The notes below the pieces were generated by a model. The model was given only the letters and a program-made list of their open reading frames with translations. It was not told where the DNA came from and searched no databases. DNA of 64,000 nt from Paenirhizobium naphthalenivorans (lineage in GTDB: Bacteria > Pseudomonadota > Alphaproteobacteria > Rhizobiales > Rhizobiaceae), in NCBI RefSeq assembly GCF_007992095.1, contig NZ_BJZP01000006.1:124001-188000 (forward strand), given 5' to 3'. Every line of letters begins with the position of its first letter. Position 1 is the first letter of the stretch. A program made the position numbers and the translations under genes. Positions 54,039-63,156 of this stretch are shown here, piece after piece.

Positions 54039-55685
54039 TCAGGCTCCGGCAACCCTTGCGGCCGGTTCCCAGTCTGCGCCGGGAATGGCCGAAACGAGGC
54101 GCCGGGTATATTCGTGCTCGGGTGCGCGGAATATCTTCGCGGGCGGGCCGTGTTCCACGACGCTTCCCTTGTACATCACGATCACGTTGTCGCAGATCTG
54201 GCTGGCCACGCGCAGGTCGTGGGTGATGAAGATCATCGCGACCTTCATTTCCTTCTGCACGCGGGCAAGCAGTTCGAGAATCTGCGCCTGGATGGATACA
54301 TCGAGGGCGGACACCGCTTCATCGGCGACAAGCAATACGGGATCGAACATCAGTGCGCGCGCAATACCGATACGCTGACGCTGGCCGCCGGAGAACTCGT
54401 GCGGGAAGCGGTCGTAAGCGGCCTCGTCGAGGCCGACGAGCTTGAGCAGGCGGAAGGCCTTGGTCTTTGCTTCATGCAGTGCAAGACCGTGCGCCACCGG
54501 TCCGACCGTCAGAATCCTGCCGATCGTGTGGCGCGGGTTGAGCGATGCGAAAGGATCCTGGAAGATCATCTGGATATAGGGTCGGAGCAGGCGGAAGCTC
54601 TCTTCGGGCATGTTGGCGATGTCCCGGCCGTCGAAGAGTATTCGTCCCGCATCCGGCTCCAGAAGTTTCAGCAAAACGCGACCGAGCGAGGATTTTCCCG
54701 AACCGCTTTCGCCCACAACGCCGAGGGTCTGGCCCTTGTGAATGGCAAAACTCACATCGTTGACCGCTTTCACCGTTCGGCCCTTGGCAAAGAAGGTGCC
54801 GGAGGTGCGGTATTCCTTTTCCAGATTTTCCACCTGCAACACCACCGGCGCCTCCTCAACCGCCGAGCGATCGTCACTGCGCATGCGCGGGACGGCGGCC
54901 ACAAGGCGTTGCGTATAGGGATGCGACGGACGGGTCAGGACCTCATCGGCTCCGCCCTGTTCGACCAGAATGCCCTTTTCCATCACGACCACACGATCCG
55001 CGATTTCCGCCACCACGCCGAAGTCGTGGGTGATGAACATGACGCTCATGTTCTTGCGTTTCTGGATCTTGCGAATGAGTTCGAGGATCTGCGCCTGCGT
55101 GGTGACGTCGAGCGCGGTCGTCGGCTCGTCGGCGATCAGCACGTCGGGGTCGAGGGCCAGCGCCATGGCGATCATTACGCGCTGCCGCTGCCCGCCCGAG
55201 AGGCGGAAAGGATATTGCATACGCAGCAGCTTCGGGTCCGGAAGGCCTACTTCCTCCAGCAGTTCGAGTACCTTGGCGGCACGGGTTTCCGGGCTGCCGA
55301 CGCCATGCGCCTCCATAACCTCGGCAATCTGGTCGCCGATGGTCATCAGCGGGTTCAGCGCCGAAAGGGGGTCCTGGAAGATGATAGAGACGGCTTGTCC
55401 GCGCAAGGGCCTGATCTTCTCTTCGGGCGTGGAGAGAATGTCCATATCCTTGAAAAGAATTTGTCCACCCGTCACTTTGATGGACGGGGCAAGAAGCCCC
55501 ATGATGGCATTGGCGGTTACCGATTTTCCGGAGCCGGACTCGCCGATGATGCACAGGATTTCACCGGCGTTGAGATCGAAGGAAATGTCATGGACCGCAT
55601 GGGCACGTTCCATCTTGGGAGGCAGGCTGACTGTGAGATGGCGGACTGACAGCACCACGTTGGGAGGCATGGACGCTTGCGACAT
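54039..55685 (-). CDS. ABC transporter ATP-binding protein, fused DppD-DppF type
   Basis: 548-residue protein with two complete ATPase domains in one chain. First half: [47 protein letters not shown]. Second half: GVVGESGSGKSSLGRVLLK, FSGGQRQRIGIARALM, LLVADEAVSALDV. Separate DppD and DppF genes are more usual. Second Walker B has DEAVSALD in place of DEPTSALD. Start ATG 55685 follows AAGGGG. It would energise the DppB/DppC permeases encoded at 47404-49255. Preceded by a perfect 12-bp-arm operator. Confidence 0.9.
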   Translation of the reverse strand: MSQASMPPNVVLSVRHLTVSLPPKMERAHAVHDISFDLNAGEILCIIGESGSGKSVTANAIMGLLAPSIKVTGGQILFKDMDILSTPEEKIRPLRGQAVSIIFQDPLSALNPLMTIGDQIAEVMEAHGVGSPETRAAKVLELLEEVGLPDPKLLRMQYPFRLSGGQRQRVMIAMALALDPDVLIADEPTTALDVTTQAQILELIRKIQKRKNMSVMFITHDFGVVAEIADRVVVMEKGILVEQGGADEVLTRPSHPYTQRLVAAVPRMRSDDRSAVEEAPVVLQVENLEKEYRTSGTFFAKGRTVKAVNDVSFAIHKGQTLGVVGESGSGKSSLGRVLLKLLEPDAGRILFDGRDIANMPEESFRLLRPYIQMIFQDPFASLNPRHTIGRILTVGPVAHGLALHEAKTKAFRLLKLVGLDEAAYDRFPHEFSGGQRQRIGIARALMFDPVLLVADEAVSALDVSIQAQILELLARVQKEMKVAMIFITHDLRVASQICDNVIVMYKGSVVEHGPPAKIFRAPEHEYTRRLVSAIPGADWEPAARVAGA

Positions 55686-55751
55686 AGGTTCCCCTTGTTT
55701 TCTGGTTTGGTCGCTTTTTTGCCGCGCGGCCTTTTGACCGTCGTCGACCTC

Positions 55752-55778
55752 AAAATAGTGGATCACATCCACTATTTT
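55752..55778. promoter_or_regulatory. Strong inverted repeat, putative MarR operator upstream of ABC ATPase gene
   Basis: AAAATAGTGGAT and ATCCACTATTTT form perfect 12-bp arms around a 3-bp spacer, 67 bp upstream of the ATPase start. Its half-sites recur upstream of the MarR gene at 53826. Length and AT-rich symmetry are typical of MarR operators. Confidence 0.7.
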
Positions 55779-55907
55779 GTCCAGAGAGCAATGTGCCTTC
55801 GCTCAGCCATGAGAGGGTGCATGAAGTAGGCCTGCGCCAACAGGTGGCCTGATGCTTTGGTCACCCCAAAGTGTGTCGTCGCGGCAAAACCGGTCCTGCC
55901 CAGAATG

Positions 55908-56837
55908 TCACCGACTATCATGCTCCGGGGTCCGGCTAAGCTGCTTGTCCGCCACCAGGCGCACCAACCAGTCGACGAAGACCCGGACCTTGTTACTCAG
56001 GTGTCGGTTTGGCGGATAGACGATGTAGAGCGGAATGGGTTCGGTGCGCCATTCGGGCAGGACGCGGATGAGGTCGCCTTTTTCGAGCGCGTCGGTGGCC
56101 ATGAAGTAGGGTACCGGAGAGACCCCGAGACCGTTCAATGTCGCCGCCATATAGCTGCGCGAGTCATTCACCGAAACGACATAGCGCGCGTTGATTTCGA
56201 GCTTTTCGCCGGCCCGTTCGAAGTCGAATGTCATAGTACGATTGTTCTGGGCCATGAAATAGCTGACGCAATGATGCCTTTTCTCCAATTCGGAGGGATG
56301 CAGAGGGGTACCGTTCTTCTCCAGGTAGCCCGGTGAGGCGCAAGTGATCATCGAGACCTCCGAGACCCGGCGCGCGATCAGCGATTGGTCGGACGGAATG
56401 CCGCCGCGCAGGGCACAGTCGACGTTCTCCGCAAGATAATCGACGGGACGGTCGCCGACGCCAAGATCGACGCGAATATCCGGGAACCGCGCGTGAAAGT
56501 CATGTAGGGCCGGGATGACGATCCAGTCGGCAAAGGCGCCCGCCATCTCCACCCGAAGTCGGCCGCTGGGCGACAGGTGCGAGTTCGAGAGGCTGGTGTC
56601 GAGCTCATCGAGCTGGGAGATGATCTGTGTCGCTCTCTCGTAGTAGAGCGCCCCATCCGTTGTCACCATGACGCGCCGGGTTGTACGATTCAGCAGCTTG
56701 GTGTGAAGGTGCGCCTCCAGTCCCTGAATGAGATTGGTTACCGTCGCCTTGGGCAGGCTGAGCGCCTCGGCGGCGCGGGTGAAGTTGCCCATCTCCACCA
56801 CCCGGACGAAGGCGCGCATGGCCGATAGCTGATCCAT
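55908..56837 (-). CDS. LysR family transcriptional regulator
   Basis: 309-residue regulator. Seen: MDQLSAMRAFVRVVEMGNFTRAAEAL and LPKATVTNLIQGLEAHL (LysR winged HTH), then a substrate-binding domain with PDIRVDLGVGDRPVDYL. It is divergent from a hydrolase-fold gene and RND pump genes, as in MexT-MexEF-type arrangements. A symmetric TTCGA repeat lies 33 bp upstream of its start. Likely an activator of the pump that also controls itself. Confidence 0.88.
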   Translation of the reverse strand: MDQLSAMRAFVRVVEMGNFTRAAEALSLPKATVTNLIQGLEAHLHTKLLNRTTRRVMVTTDGALYYERATQIISQLDELDTSLSNSHLSPSGRLRVEMAGAFADWIVIPALHDFHARFPDIRVDLGVGDRPVDYLAENVDCALRGGIPSDQSLIARRVSEVSMITCASPGYLEKNGTPLHPSELEKRHHCVSYFMAQNNRTMTFDFERAGEKLEINARYVVSVNDSRSYMAATLNGLGVSPVPYFMATDALEKGDLIRVLPEWRTEPIPLYIVYPPNRHLSNKVRVFVDWLVRLVADKQLSRTPEHDSR

Positions 56838-56869
56838 GTGACAGTTCCTGTCAGTATGCGATGCGGTAT

Positions 56870-56887
56870 TGTTCGAAATATCGAACA
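56870..56887. promoter_or_regulatory. Putative LysR binding site
   Basis: TGTTCGA-AATA-TCGAACA, perfect 7-bp arms with a 4-bp spacer, 33 bp upstream of the LysR start in the region shared with the hydrolase/RND genes. A weaker related pair (GCGAAC, GTTCAG) follows at about 56902-56916. LysR sites are often T-N11-A palindromes; this one is close to that form. Confidence 0.5.
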
Positions 56888-57104
56888 GTGCGCTCGGATT
56901 TGCGAACTTGTTCAGATTTTTGAATAAAGTAGATTAGGTTTCAAGAAAAGCAAAGTGTCCGACAGATGGCCAGACCTGCAATCATCGGTCAAAGGGCGAT
57001 TGAATCGCATTCTTGCTCTCGAAACTCCTGTCGGTCTAGGCGCGCCTCTTGCGCGACTTCGCTCAAGATTCGAAGCCGCCGGCAAACAAGGAAAGGTGTA
57101 GGAA

Positions 57105-58006
57105 ATGCGTTTTCCGCGCTATCTGCCCGTGCCGGTGATGCTCTTCGTGAGCTTGTTCCTGGCAGCATGGCGTCTGAAGTGACCGATCCGATGCCTGTCG
57201 AGATCAAGGACATGACGCTGGACAACTTGACCGTTGGCCGCGTTGCGGTACGCGTCTATCAGGGGGCGGAGTATGGTAAGGGACCGCCGGTCCTGATCTA
57301 TTTTCATGGCGGTGCATTTCGCCATGCCGGGCTTGTCGATTGCCCGATGGCTGAATGCCTGGCTGGTATAGGCGCGATCGTCGTGGTGCCGGATTACAAT
57401 GCCCTCGGATCGGTCTTCCCGAAGCCGCTGGAGGTCGGCTTTTCCGTCTTCACCTATATGGCGAAGAAGCGGGCGGGGTTCGGCGATCGCAAGTCCTTGC
57501 TGCTTGTCGGCGGCTCGGAGGCCGGCGGCAATATCGCCGCCGCGGTCAGTCTCAAGGCCCGTGACCATTTCGCCGACGAACTGGATGGCCAGGTGCTGGT
57601 CTCGCCGCTGCTCGACCCCTTCATGGGAACGCCTTCGTTCCGCAAGGCCGAGGCGATCGGCATGCGGGACCTCTGGGCGGACGGCTGGAGCCACTACCTG
57701 AGCGGCGGCGTCTGTCACCCCTATGCCGCGCCGTCCGCCTGTTCTCGACTGTCGGGAATTGCGCCGGCGCTGCTGCTTTCTTCGCAGGACGACCCGCTTC
57801 TCGACGAGACCCTCAACTACGCTCAGCGACTGAAAAGCGCGGGCGTCGAGGTTCGACAGCATGTCCTTCCCGCCGGGACAGGCTGGCCATCGGTATACGG
57901 CGGGAAAACGGAGGAAGCCCCGAGTTGGCAAGAGAGCGCAAGCAGCCAATTCGCAAGTTTCGTACGCGACATCGGGATTCAAAGATCTGATTTGAAGCCC
58001 CTTTAG
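57105..58006 (+). pseudogene. Alpha/beta hydrolase-fold gene, signal peptide frameshifted
   Basis: The mature domain (from ATG 57167, MASEVTDP, 279 residues) has the hydrolase-fold oxyanion motif HGGAF and a strand-nucleophile segment VGGSEAGGN where active members have GGDSAGGN, so Glu replaces the Ser nucleophile; no clear catalytic His follows (HVLPAGTGWP). Upstream, ATG 57105 with AGGAA before it opens a signal-peptide-like segment (MRFPRYLPVPVMLFVSLFLAA) in another frame, ending at a stop at 57180-57182. One lost base near 57160-57166 would join them. The domain may still be made in the cytoplasm from 57167. It leads the RND pump operon. A catalytically inactive subfamily or true decay are both possible. 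Confidence 0.6.
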
Positions 58007-58061
58007 ACCACTTAGACCATTTGATCACATGCGGCACCCCAAGGCCGCAAGGAGCTAGACC

Positions 58062-59261
58062 ATGATAAGGAAAGCAAAGCGCTGGGCCCTCGCGGGCACC
58101 GGCCTGGGACTGGCTGCGTCCATTTCGGCAGCCGCACTGTTCCTCGACCTGCCTTTCAGCAGGGCAGCCGCGGAGACGAAGGAAGCGGGCGCCGCCGCCG
58201 CCCCGCCGGCGACACCCGTCACCGTCGCCGTGGTGCAGAGCCGCGACGTCACCACCTGGCAGGAATTCTCCGGCCGGCTGGAAGCCGTCGACCGTGTCGA
58301 GATTCGCCCTCGGGTCGGCGGCGCGATCCAGTCCGTCAATTTCCGCGAGGGCGCGTTGGTGAAGGCCGGAGACCTCCTCTTCACCATCGATCCCGCGCCT
58401 TATGAGGCGACCGTTGCCCAGGCCGCCGGGCAGGTCGCCTCCGCGGAAGCCAAGGTGGCGCTGGCGAACACCGAACTCGATCGCGGCCGCCGTCTTGCGA
58501 GCAACCGCACGATCTCGCAGAGCGATCTGGACCAGCGTCAGAACGCGGTCGCCGAAGCCGAAGCGGCGCTGAAGACCGCACAGGCCGTTCTTCGTTCCGC
58601 CGTGCTCGAGCTCGACTACACCAAGGTCCGCGCGCCGGTGTCCGGCCGAGCAGGCAAAGTCGCGATCACCGCGGGCAACCTCGTTGCCGCCGGCTCCACC
58701 TCCTCGGCGCTGACGACCCTGGTGTCGGCCGATCCGATCTATGCGAGCTTCAACGCCAGCGAGGAGATTGTCGCACGGGCGCTCTCGCGCCTTCCGGCGA
58801 CCGACGGTGCGCTGCCGCCGATCGACCAGATTCCGGTCGAGATCGGCACGCTTGCCGACGAGGGCACCCCGATCAAGGGTAAGTTGCAACTGATCGGCAA
58901 CGAGGTGGATGCATCGAGCGGCACCATCGCGGTCCGTGCCGTGATCGACAATCCGCAAGGCCTGCTGATCCCCGGCCAGTTCGTGCGCATCCGCATGGGC
59001 GAACCGCGACCGGACAGGAAGATCCTCGTCAGCGAACGGGCGATCGGAACCGACCAGGACAAGAAGTTCGTCTTTGTCGTCGATGCCGACAACAAGGTGT
59101 CCTATCGACCTGTCGAACTCGGCAGCAGTGCCGATGGCAAGCGGATCGTTGTGAGCGGCCTTGCCGATGGCGACAAGGTGATCGTCAACGGGTTGCAGCG
59201 CGTGCGTCCGGGCGCCCTGGTCGATCCGCAGACCAAAGAGGCCGTTGCGGTTGTGAACTGA
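58062..59261 (+). CDS. RND efflux periplasmic adaptor (MexE/AcrA-like)
   Basis: 399-residue membrane fusion protein. Seen: an N-terminal signal/anchor helix (GLGLAASISAAALFLDLPF), the barrel-sandwich start TWQEFSGRLEAVDRVEIRPRV, GGAIQSVNFREGALVKAGDLLFTIDP, a helical hairpin around residues 130-170, and the VVSGLADGDKVIVNGLQRVRPG membrane-proximal domain. It is 55 bp after the hydrolase-fold gene. With the pump at 59380 it forms a drug or aromatic efflux system; an outer-membrane channel gene is not in the window. Confidence 0.92.
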   Translation: MIRKAKRWALAGTGLGLAASISAAALFLDLPFSRAAAETKEAGAAAAPPATPVTVAVVQSRDVTTWQEFSGRLEAVDRVEIRPRVGGAIQSVNFREGALVKAGDLLFTIDPAPYEATVAQAAGQVASAEAKVALANTELDRGRRLASNRTISQSDLDQRQNAVAEAEAALKTAQAVLRSAVLELDYTKVRAPVSGRAGKVAITAGNLVAAGSTSSALTTLVSADPIYASFNASEEIVARALSRLPATDGALPPIDQIPVEIGTLADEGTPIKGKLQLIGNEVDASSGTIAVRAVIDNPQGLLIPGQFVRIRMGEPRPDRKILVSERAIGTDQDKKFVFVVDADNKVSYRPVELGSSADGKRIVVSGLADGDKVIVNGLQRVRPGALVDPQTKEAVAVVN

Positions 59262-59267
59262 CCTGTC

Positions 59268-59294
59268 GGCGGGGCACAGGCGCCCCGCCTTTTT
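59268..59294 (+). terminator. Stem-loop with T-run between adaptor and pump genes
   Basis: GGCGGGGC and GCCCCGCC form an 8-bp GC stem with a 6-base loop followed by TTTTT, the form of an intrinsic terminator. As it lies between two genes that should be co-expressed, it more likely lowers pump expression relative to the adaptor than ends the operon fully. Confidence 0.65.
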
Positions 59295-59379
59295 CCGCAT
59301 TGCATCTGATCCGCTGGTGGGCCTCGTCCCACCGGCCCGGGCCGCATTGTCAAAATTTCACCCTGGAGAGGGCTTCGAA

Positions 59380-62300
59380 ATGAGTATTTCCCGCTTCTTT
59401 GTCGACCGGCCGGTGTTCGCAGCCGTCCTGTCGATCCTGATCGTCGTCGCAGGTCTGATCGGCATGCGCTCGCTGCCGATCTCGGAATATCCGGAGGTCG
59501 TACCGCCATCCATCGTCGTGCGTGCGGTCTATCCCGGCGCCAACCCCGTGGTCATCTCCGAGACGGTGGCGACTCCGCTCGAGGAGCAGATCAATGGCGT
59601 CGACGACATGCTCTACATGAACAGCCAGGCGACGTCCGACGGCGTGCTGACGCTGACCGTAACCTTCAAGCTCGGCACGGATCCGGACAAGGCCCAGCAG
59701 CTCGTGCAGAACCGCGTCTCGCAGGCCGAGCCGCGCCTTCCGGCGGAGGTGCGCGCGATCGGCGTCACCACGGTCAAGAGTTCGCCGGACTTCATCATGG
59801 TGGTGAACCTGGTCTCGACCACCGACCGCTATGACGTGACCTATCTGCGCAACTACGCGACGCTGAACATCAAGGACCGTCTCGCCCGCATCGAGGGCGC
59901 CGGCCAGGTTCAGGTCTTCGGCGCCGGCGACTACGCCATGCGCGTCTGGATCGATCCGCAAAAGGCGGCCGAACACGCGCTTGCCGCAAGCGACATAACC
60001 AATGCCATCCGCCAGCAGAACGTGCAGGCCGCGGCCGGCATCATCGGTGCGTCCCCCAGCCCGAGCGGCGTCGAACTTCAGCTCAACGTCAATGCCCAGG
60101 GCCGTCTCAGCACGCCTGAGGAATTCGGCGAGATCATCGTCAAGACGGGCAATGAGGGCGAGATCACACGCCTCAGGGACGTCGCCCGCATCGAGATGGG
60201 TGCGGCCGACTATACGCTGCGTTCGCTGCTCGACGGCCAGCCGGCGGTCGCCATTGCCGTCCTTCAGGCGCCTGGTTCCAATGCGATCGAAATCGCCGAC
60301 AATGTGCGCGCCACCATGGACCAGCTTCAGCTCGCCATGCCGGACGGCGTGAAATACGAGATCGTCTACGACACCACGGAGTTCGTGCGCGCGTCGATCG
60401 AGAAGGTCGTCGACACGCTTCTGGAGGCGGTTGCCCTCGTCGTTCTCGTCGTCATCCTCTTCCTGCAAACCTGGCGCGCGTCGATCATCCCGCTGATCGC
60501 CGTGCCGGTCTCGATCATCGGCACCTTTGCCGTGATGTATGCCTTCGGCTTCTCGATCAATGCGCTGACGCTGTTCGGGCTGGTGCTCGCCATCGGCATC
60601 GTGGTGGACGACGCGATCGTCGTCGTCGAGAACGTCGAGCGCAATATCGAGAACGGGCTGTCACCGCGCGAGGCGACCTATCGCGCGATGCGGGAAGTCT
60701 CCGGGCCGATCATCGCCATCGCGCTGGTGCTCGTTGCGGTCTTCGTACCGCTCGCCTTCATCAGCGGCCTTTCCGGCCAGTTCTACCGCCAGTTCGCGCT
60801 GACCATCGCCATCTCGACGGTCATCTCCGCCATCAACTCGCTGACCCTGTCTCCGGCCCTGGCTGCCCTCCTGCTGAAGGATCACCATGCGCCCAAGGAC
60901 TGGCTGACGCGGGCCATGGATCGGGTCTTCGGCTGGTTCTTCCGTGGCTTCAACCGGGCCTTCGGTGCCGCATCGAACGGCTACGGCCGCAGCGTCGGCG
61001 GTCTCCTGTCGCGCAAGTCGCTGGTCATGGTCGTCTATCTCGCGCTGATCGGCGCCACCTATGCCGTCTTCAATGCTGTTCCGGGCGGCTTCGTCCCGGC
61101 GCAGGACAAGCAGTATCTCATCGGCTTTGCGCAATTGCCGGACGGTGCGACGCTCGATCGGACGGAAGAGGTCATCAAGCGGATGAGCGACATCGCGCTG
61201 GAACAGCCGGGCGTGGCTCATGCCATTGCCTTCCCTGGCCTGTCGATCAACGGCTTCACCATCGGCTCCAATTCGGGCATCGTCTTTGCGGTTCTCGACG
61301 ATTTCGCTGAACGCACGACGCCCGAGCTGTCCGGTGGCGCCATCGCCATGCAGCTGAACCAGAAGTTCGCCGGCATCCAGGACGCCTTCATCGCCATGTT
61401 CCCGCCGCCGCCGGTCAACGGCCTCGGCTCCACCGGCGGCTTCAAGCTGCAGATCGAAGACCGCGCCGGTCTCGGCTACCAGGCGCTGGACGAAGCGACC
61501 AAGGCTTTCCTCGGCAAGGCATACCAGACGCCGGAACTCGCGGGCCTGTTCTCCAGTTTCCAGATCAACGTGCCGCAGCTCTATGCCGATCTCGACCGTT
61601 CCAAAGCGGAACAGCTCGGTGTGTCGGTGACGGACGTGTTCGAAACGCTGCAGATCTATCTCGGCTCGCTCTACGTCAACGACTTCAATGCCTTCGGCCG
61701 CACCTACAGCGTCCGCGTCCAGGCCGATGCCGCCTTCCGGGCGAGGCCCGAGGATATCGGCCAGCTCAAGGTGCGCTCGCGCACCGGGCAGATGATCCCG
61801 CTTTCGGCCCTGTTGAAGGTCGACAGCACCACGGGACCGGAGCGCACCACGCGCTATAACGGCTTCCTTTCCGCCGACATCAATGGCGGCCCGGCGCCGG
61901 GCTTTTCGTCGGGCCAGGCACAGGCGGCGATCGAGCGCATTGCCGACGAGACGCTGCCGAACGGCATCACCTTCGAATGGACGGACCTGACCTATCAGCA
62001 GATCCTGGCCGGCAATTCGAGCATCTTCGTCTTTCCGCTCGCCCTGCTGCTCGTCTATCTGGTGTTGGCGGCGCAGTACGAGAGCCTGACCTTGCCGATC
62101 GCGATCGTCATGATCGTGCCCATGGGCGTGCTCGCGGCGCTGGCCGGCGTCTGGTACACGGGCGGGGACAACAACATCTTCACCCAGATCGGCCTCATGG
62201 TGCTCGTGGGTCTATCGGCGAAGAATGCGATCCTGATCGTCGAATTCGCCCGGGAACTGGAGTTCGAGGGCCGAACGCCGGTGCAGGCGGCGATCGAGGC

Positions 62301-62580
62301 AAGCCGGCTCCGCCTGCGGCCGATCCTCATGACGTCGATGGCCTTCATCATGGGCGTCGTGCCCCTGGTGCTATCGACCGGCGCCGGTGCAGAAATGCGC
62401 GCCGCGATGGGACTGGCCGTCTTCTCCGGCATGATCGGCGTCACCTTCTTCGGCATCTTCATGACGCCGGTCTTCTACGTGCTTCTGCGCCGCCTCACCG
62501 GCAATCGCCCGCTGGTACAGCACAACGAAGATGTGCCGTTTGAAGATGGAGCGCAAGCCCATCGCATCGCTGCGGAATAG
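59380..62580 (+). CDS. RND efflux pump inner-membrane transporter (MexF/AcrB-like)
   Basis: 1066-residue proton-driven efflux transporter with 12 predicted helices and two large periplasmic loops. Seen: SRFFVDRPVFAAVLSILIV at the N-terminus, GLVLAIGIVVDDAIVVVENVER in helix 4 with the paired Asp of the proton relay, and GLSAKNAILIVEFARE in helix 10 with the relay Lys. ATG 59380 follows GGAGAGG; an in-frame reading from 59317 is rejected. Closest in form to MexF-type pumps. Expected substrates: antibiotics, aromatic compounds or plant metabolites; regulation by the LysR protein at 55908 is likely. Confidence 0.93.
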   Translation: MSISRFFVDRPVFAAVLSILIVVAGLIGMRSLPISEYPEVVPPSIVVRAVYPGANPVVISETVATPLEEQINGVDDMLYMNSQATSDGVLTLTVTFKLGTDPDKAQQLVQNRVSQAEPRLPAEVRAIGVTTVKSSPDFIMVVNLVSTTDRYDVTYLRNYATLNIKDRLARIEGAGQVQVFGAGDYAMRVWIDPQKAAEHALAASDITNAIRQQNVQAAAGIIGASPSPSGVELQLNVNAQGRLSTPEEFGEIIVKTGNEGEITRLRDVARIEMGAADYTLRSLLDGQPAVAIAVLQAPGSNAIEIADNVRATMDQLQLAMPDGVKYEIVYDTTEFVRASIEKVVDTLLEAVALVVLVVILFLQTWRASIIPLIAVPVSIIGTFAVMYAFGFSINALTLFGLVLAIGIVVDDAIVVVENVERNIENGLSPREATYRAMREVSGPIIAIALVLVAVFVPLAFISGLSGQFYRQFALTIAISTVISAINSLTLSPALAALLLKDHHAPKDWLTRAMDRVFGWFFRGFNRAFGAASNGYGRSVGGLLSRKSLVMVVYLALIGATYAVFNAVPGGFVPAQDKQYLIGFAQLPDGATLDRTEEVIKRMSDIALEQPGVAHAIAFPGLSINGFTIGSNSGIVFAVLDDFAERTTPELSGGAIAMQLNQKFAGIQDAFIAMFPPPPVNGLGSTGGFKLQIEDRAGLGYQALDEATKAFLGKAYQTPELAGLFSSFQINVPQLYADLDRSKAEQLGVSVTDVFETLQIYLGSLYVNDFNAFGRTYSVRVQADAAFRARPEDIGQLKVRSRTGQMIPLSALLKVDSTTGPERTTRYNGFLSADINGGPAPGFSSGQAQAAIERIADETLPNGITFEWTDLTYQQILAGNSSIFVFPLALLLVYLVLAAQYESLTLPIAIVMIVPMGVLAALAGVWYTGGDNNIFTQIGLMVLVGLSAKNAILIVEFARELEFEGRTPVQAAIEASRLRLRPILMTSMAFIMGVVPLVLSTGAGAEMRAAMGLAVFSGMIGVTFFGIFMTPVFYVLLRRLTGNRPLVQHNEDVPFEDGAQAHRIAAE

Positions 62581-63156
62581 GAGGTGTGAAGCAGACAGCA
62601 GGAGGCGATGTCTCTTTGAAGACGTCTTGCCGCTCGTGGTGAACCAGATCAGTGCGTGATGATCGAGCGGCAGAACATCAGCCTACGTGGTGGCCACCCC
62701 GGAGAACAACCCACGGGTTTCGGTTCAGGCAGACACGCAGCCTGACCGAGCTCGCGGGCCGGTTCTTCGCCGGTTTCCACCCACGACCGGAAACGGCTTG
62801 TCGCGCAGGGGACATGACGTTGGGCGCCTTCTTGCCGCGAATCTCCAGCGTTAGGCATTGCGGAGCTTGGCAAGCTTTGCCACTGCCCACATGTCGTTGA
62901 ACGTCCAAGATCTTGCCGGCATCGGCGGCGGAGCCGGACGAGATCAAAATCGTCGACGACCGCTATGGCGCTTTTGGGCGAGCGCGGATCGATCGCTGAA
63001 CTGCGCCGGCCGGAACGTCTTGTTTCCTTCTATCTATCGAGGGCATGGGAAAGGGACATCGGCCGATTGATGAGGTATGTATCATGGCAAGTTCCTCATG
63101 CCGCTCAGCGATTTTCCAGCTGTGGTTCCCTTGGCGGCTTTAGCCGGAGAGACCGT
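62581..63156. other. 576-bp gap with no recognisable gene
   Basis: Between the RND pump and a NIPSNAP gene on the opposite strand. Short frames on both strands carry no recognised motifs. It may be decayed sequence. No clear terminator after the pump gene was seen. Confidence 0.45.

Noticed and set aside
53641-54378. Plus-strand frame spanning the MarR-ATPase gap
   Set aside because: It overlaps the ends of two well-supported minus-strand genes and has no ribosome site or motif; the gap is better explained by an operator and promoter.
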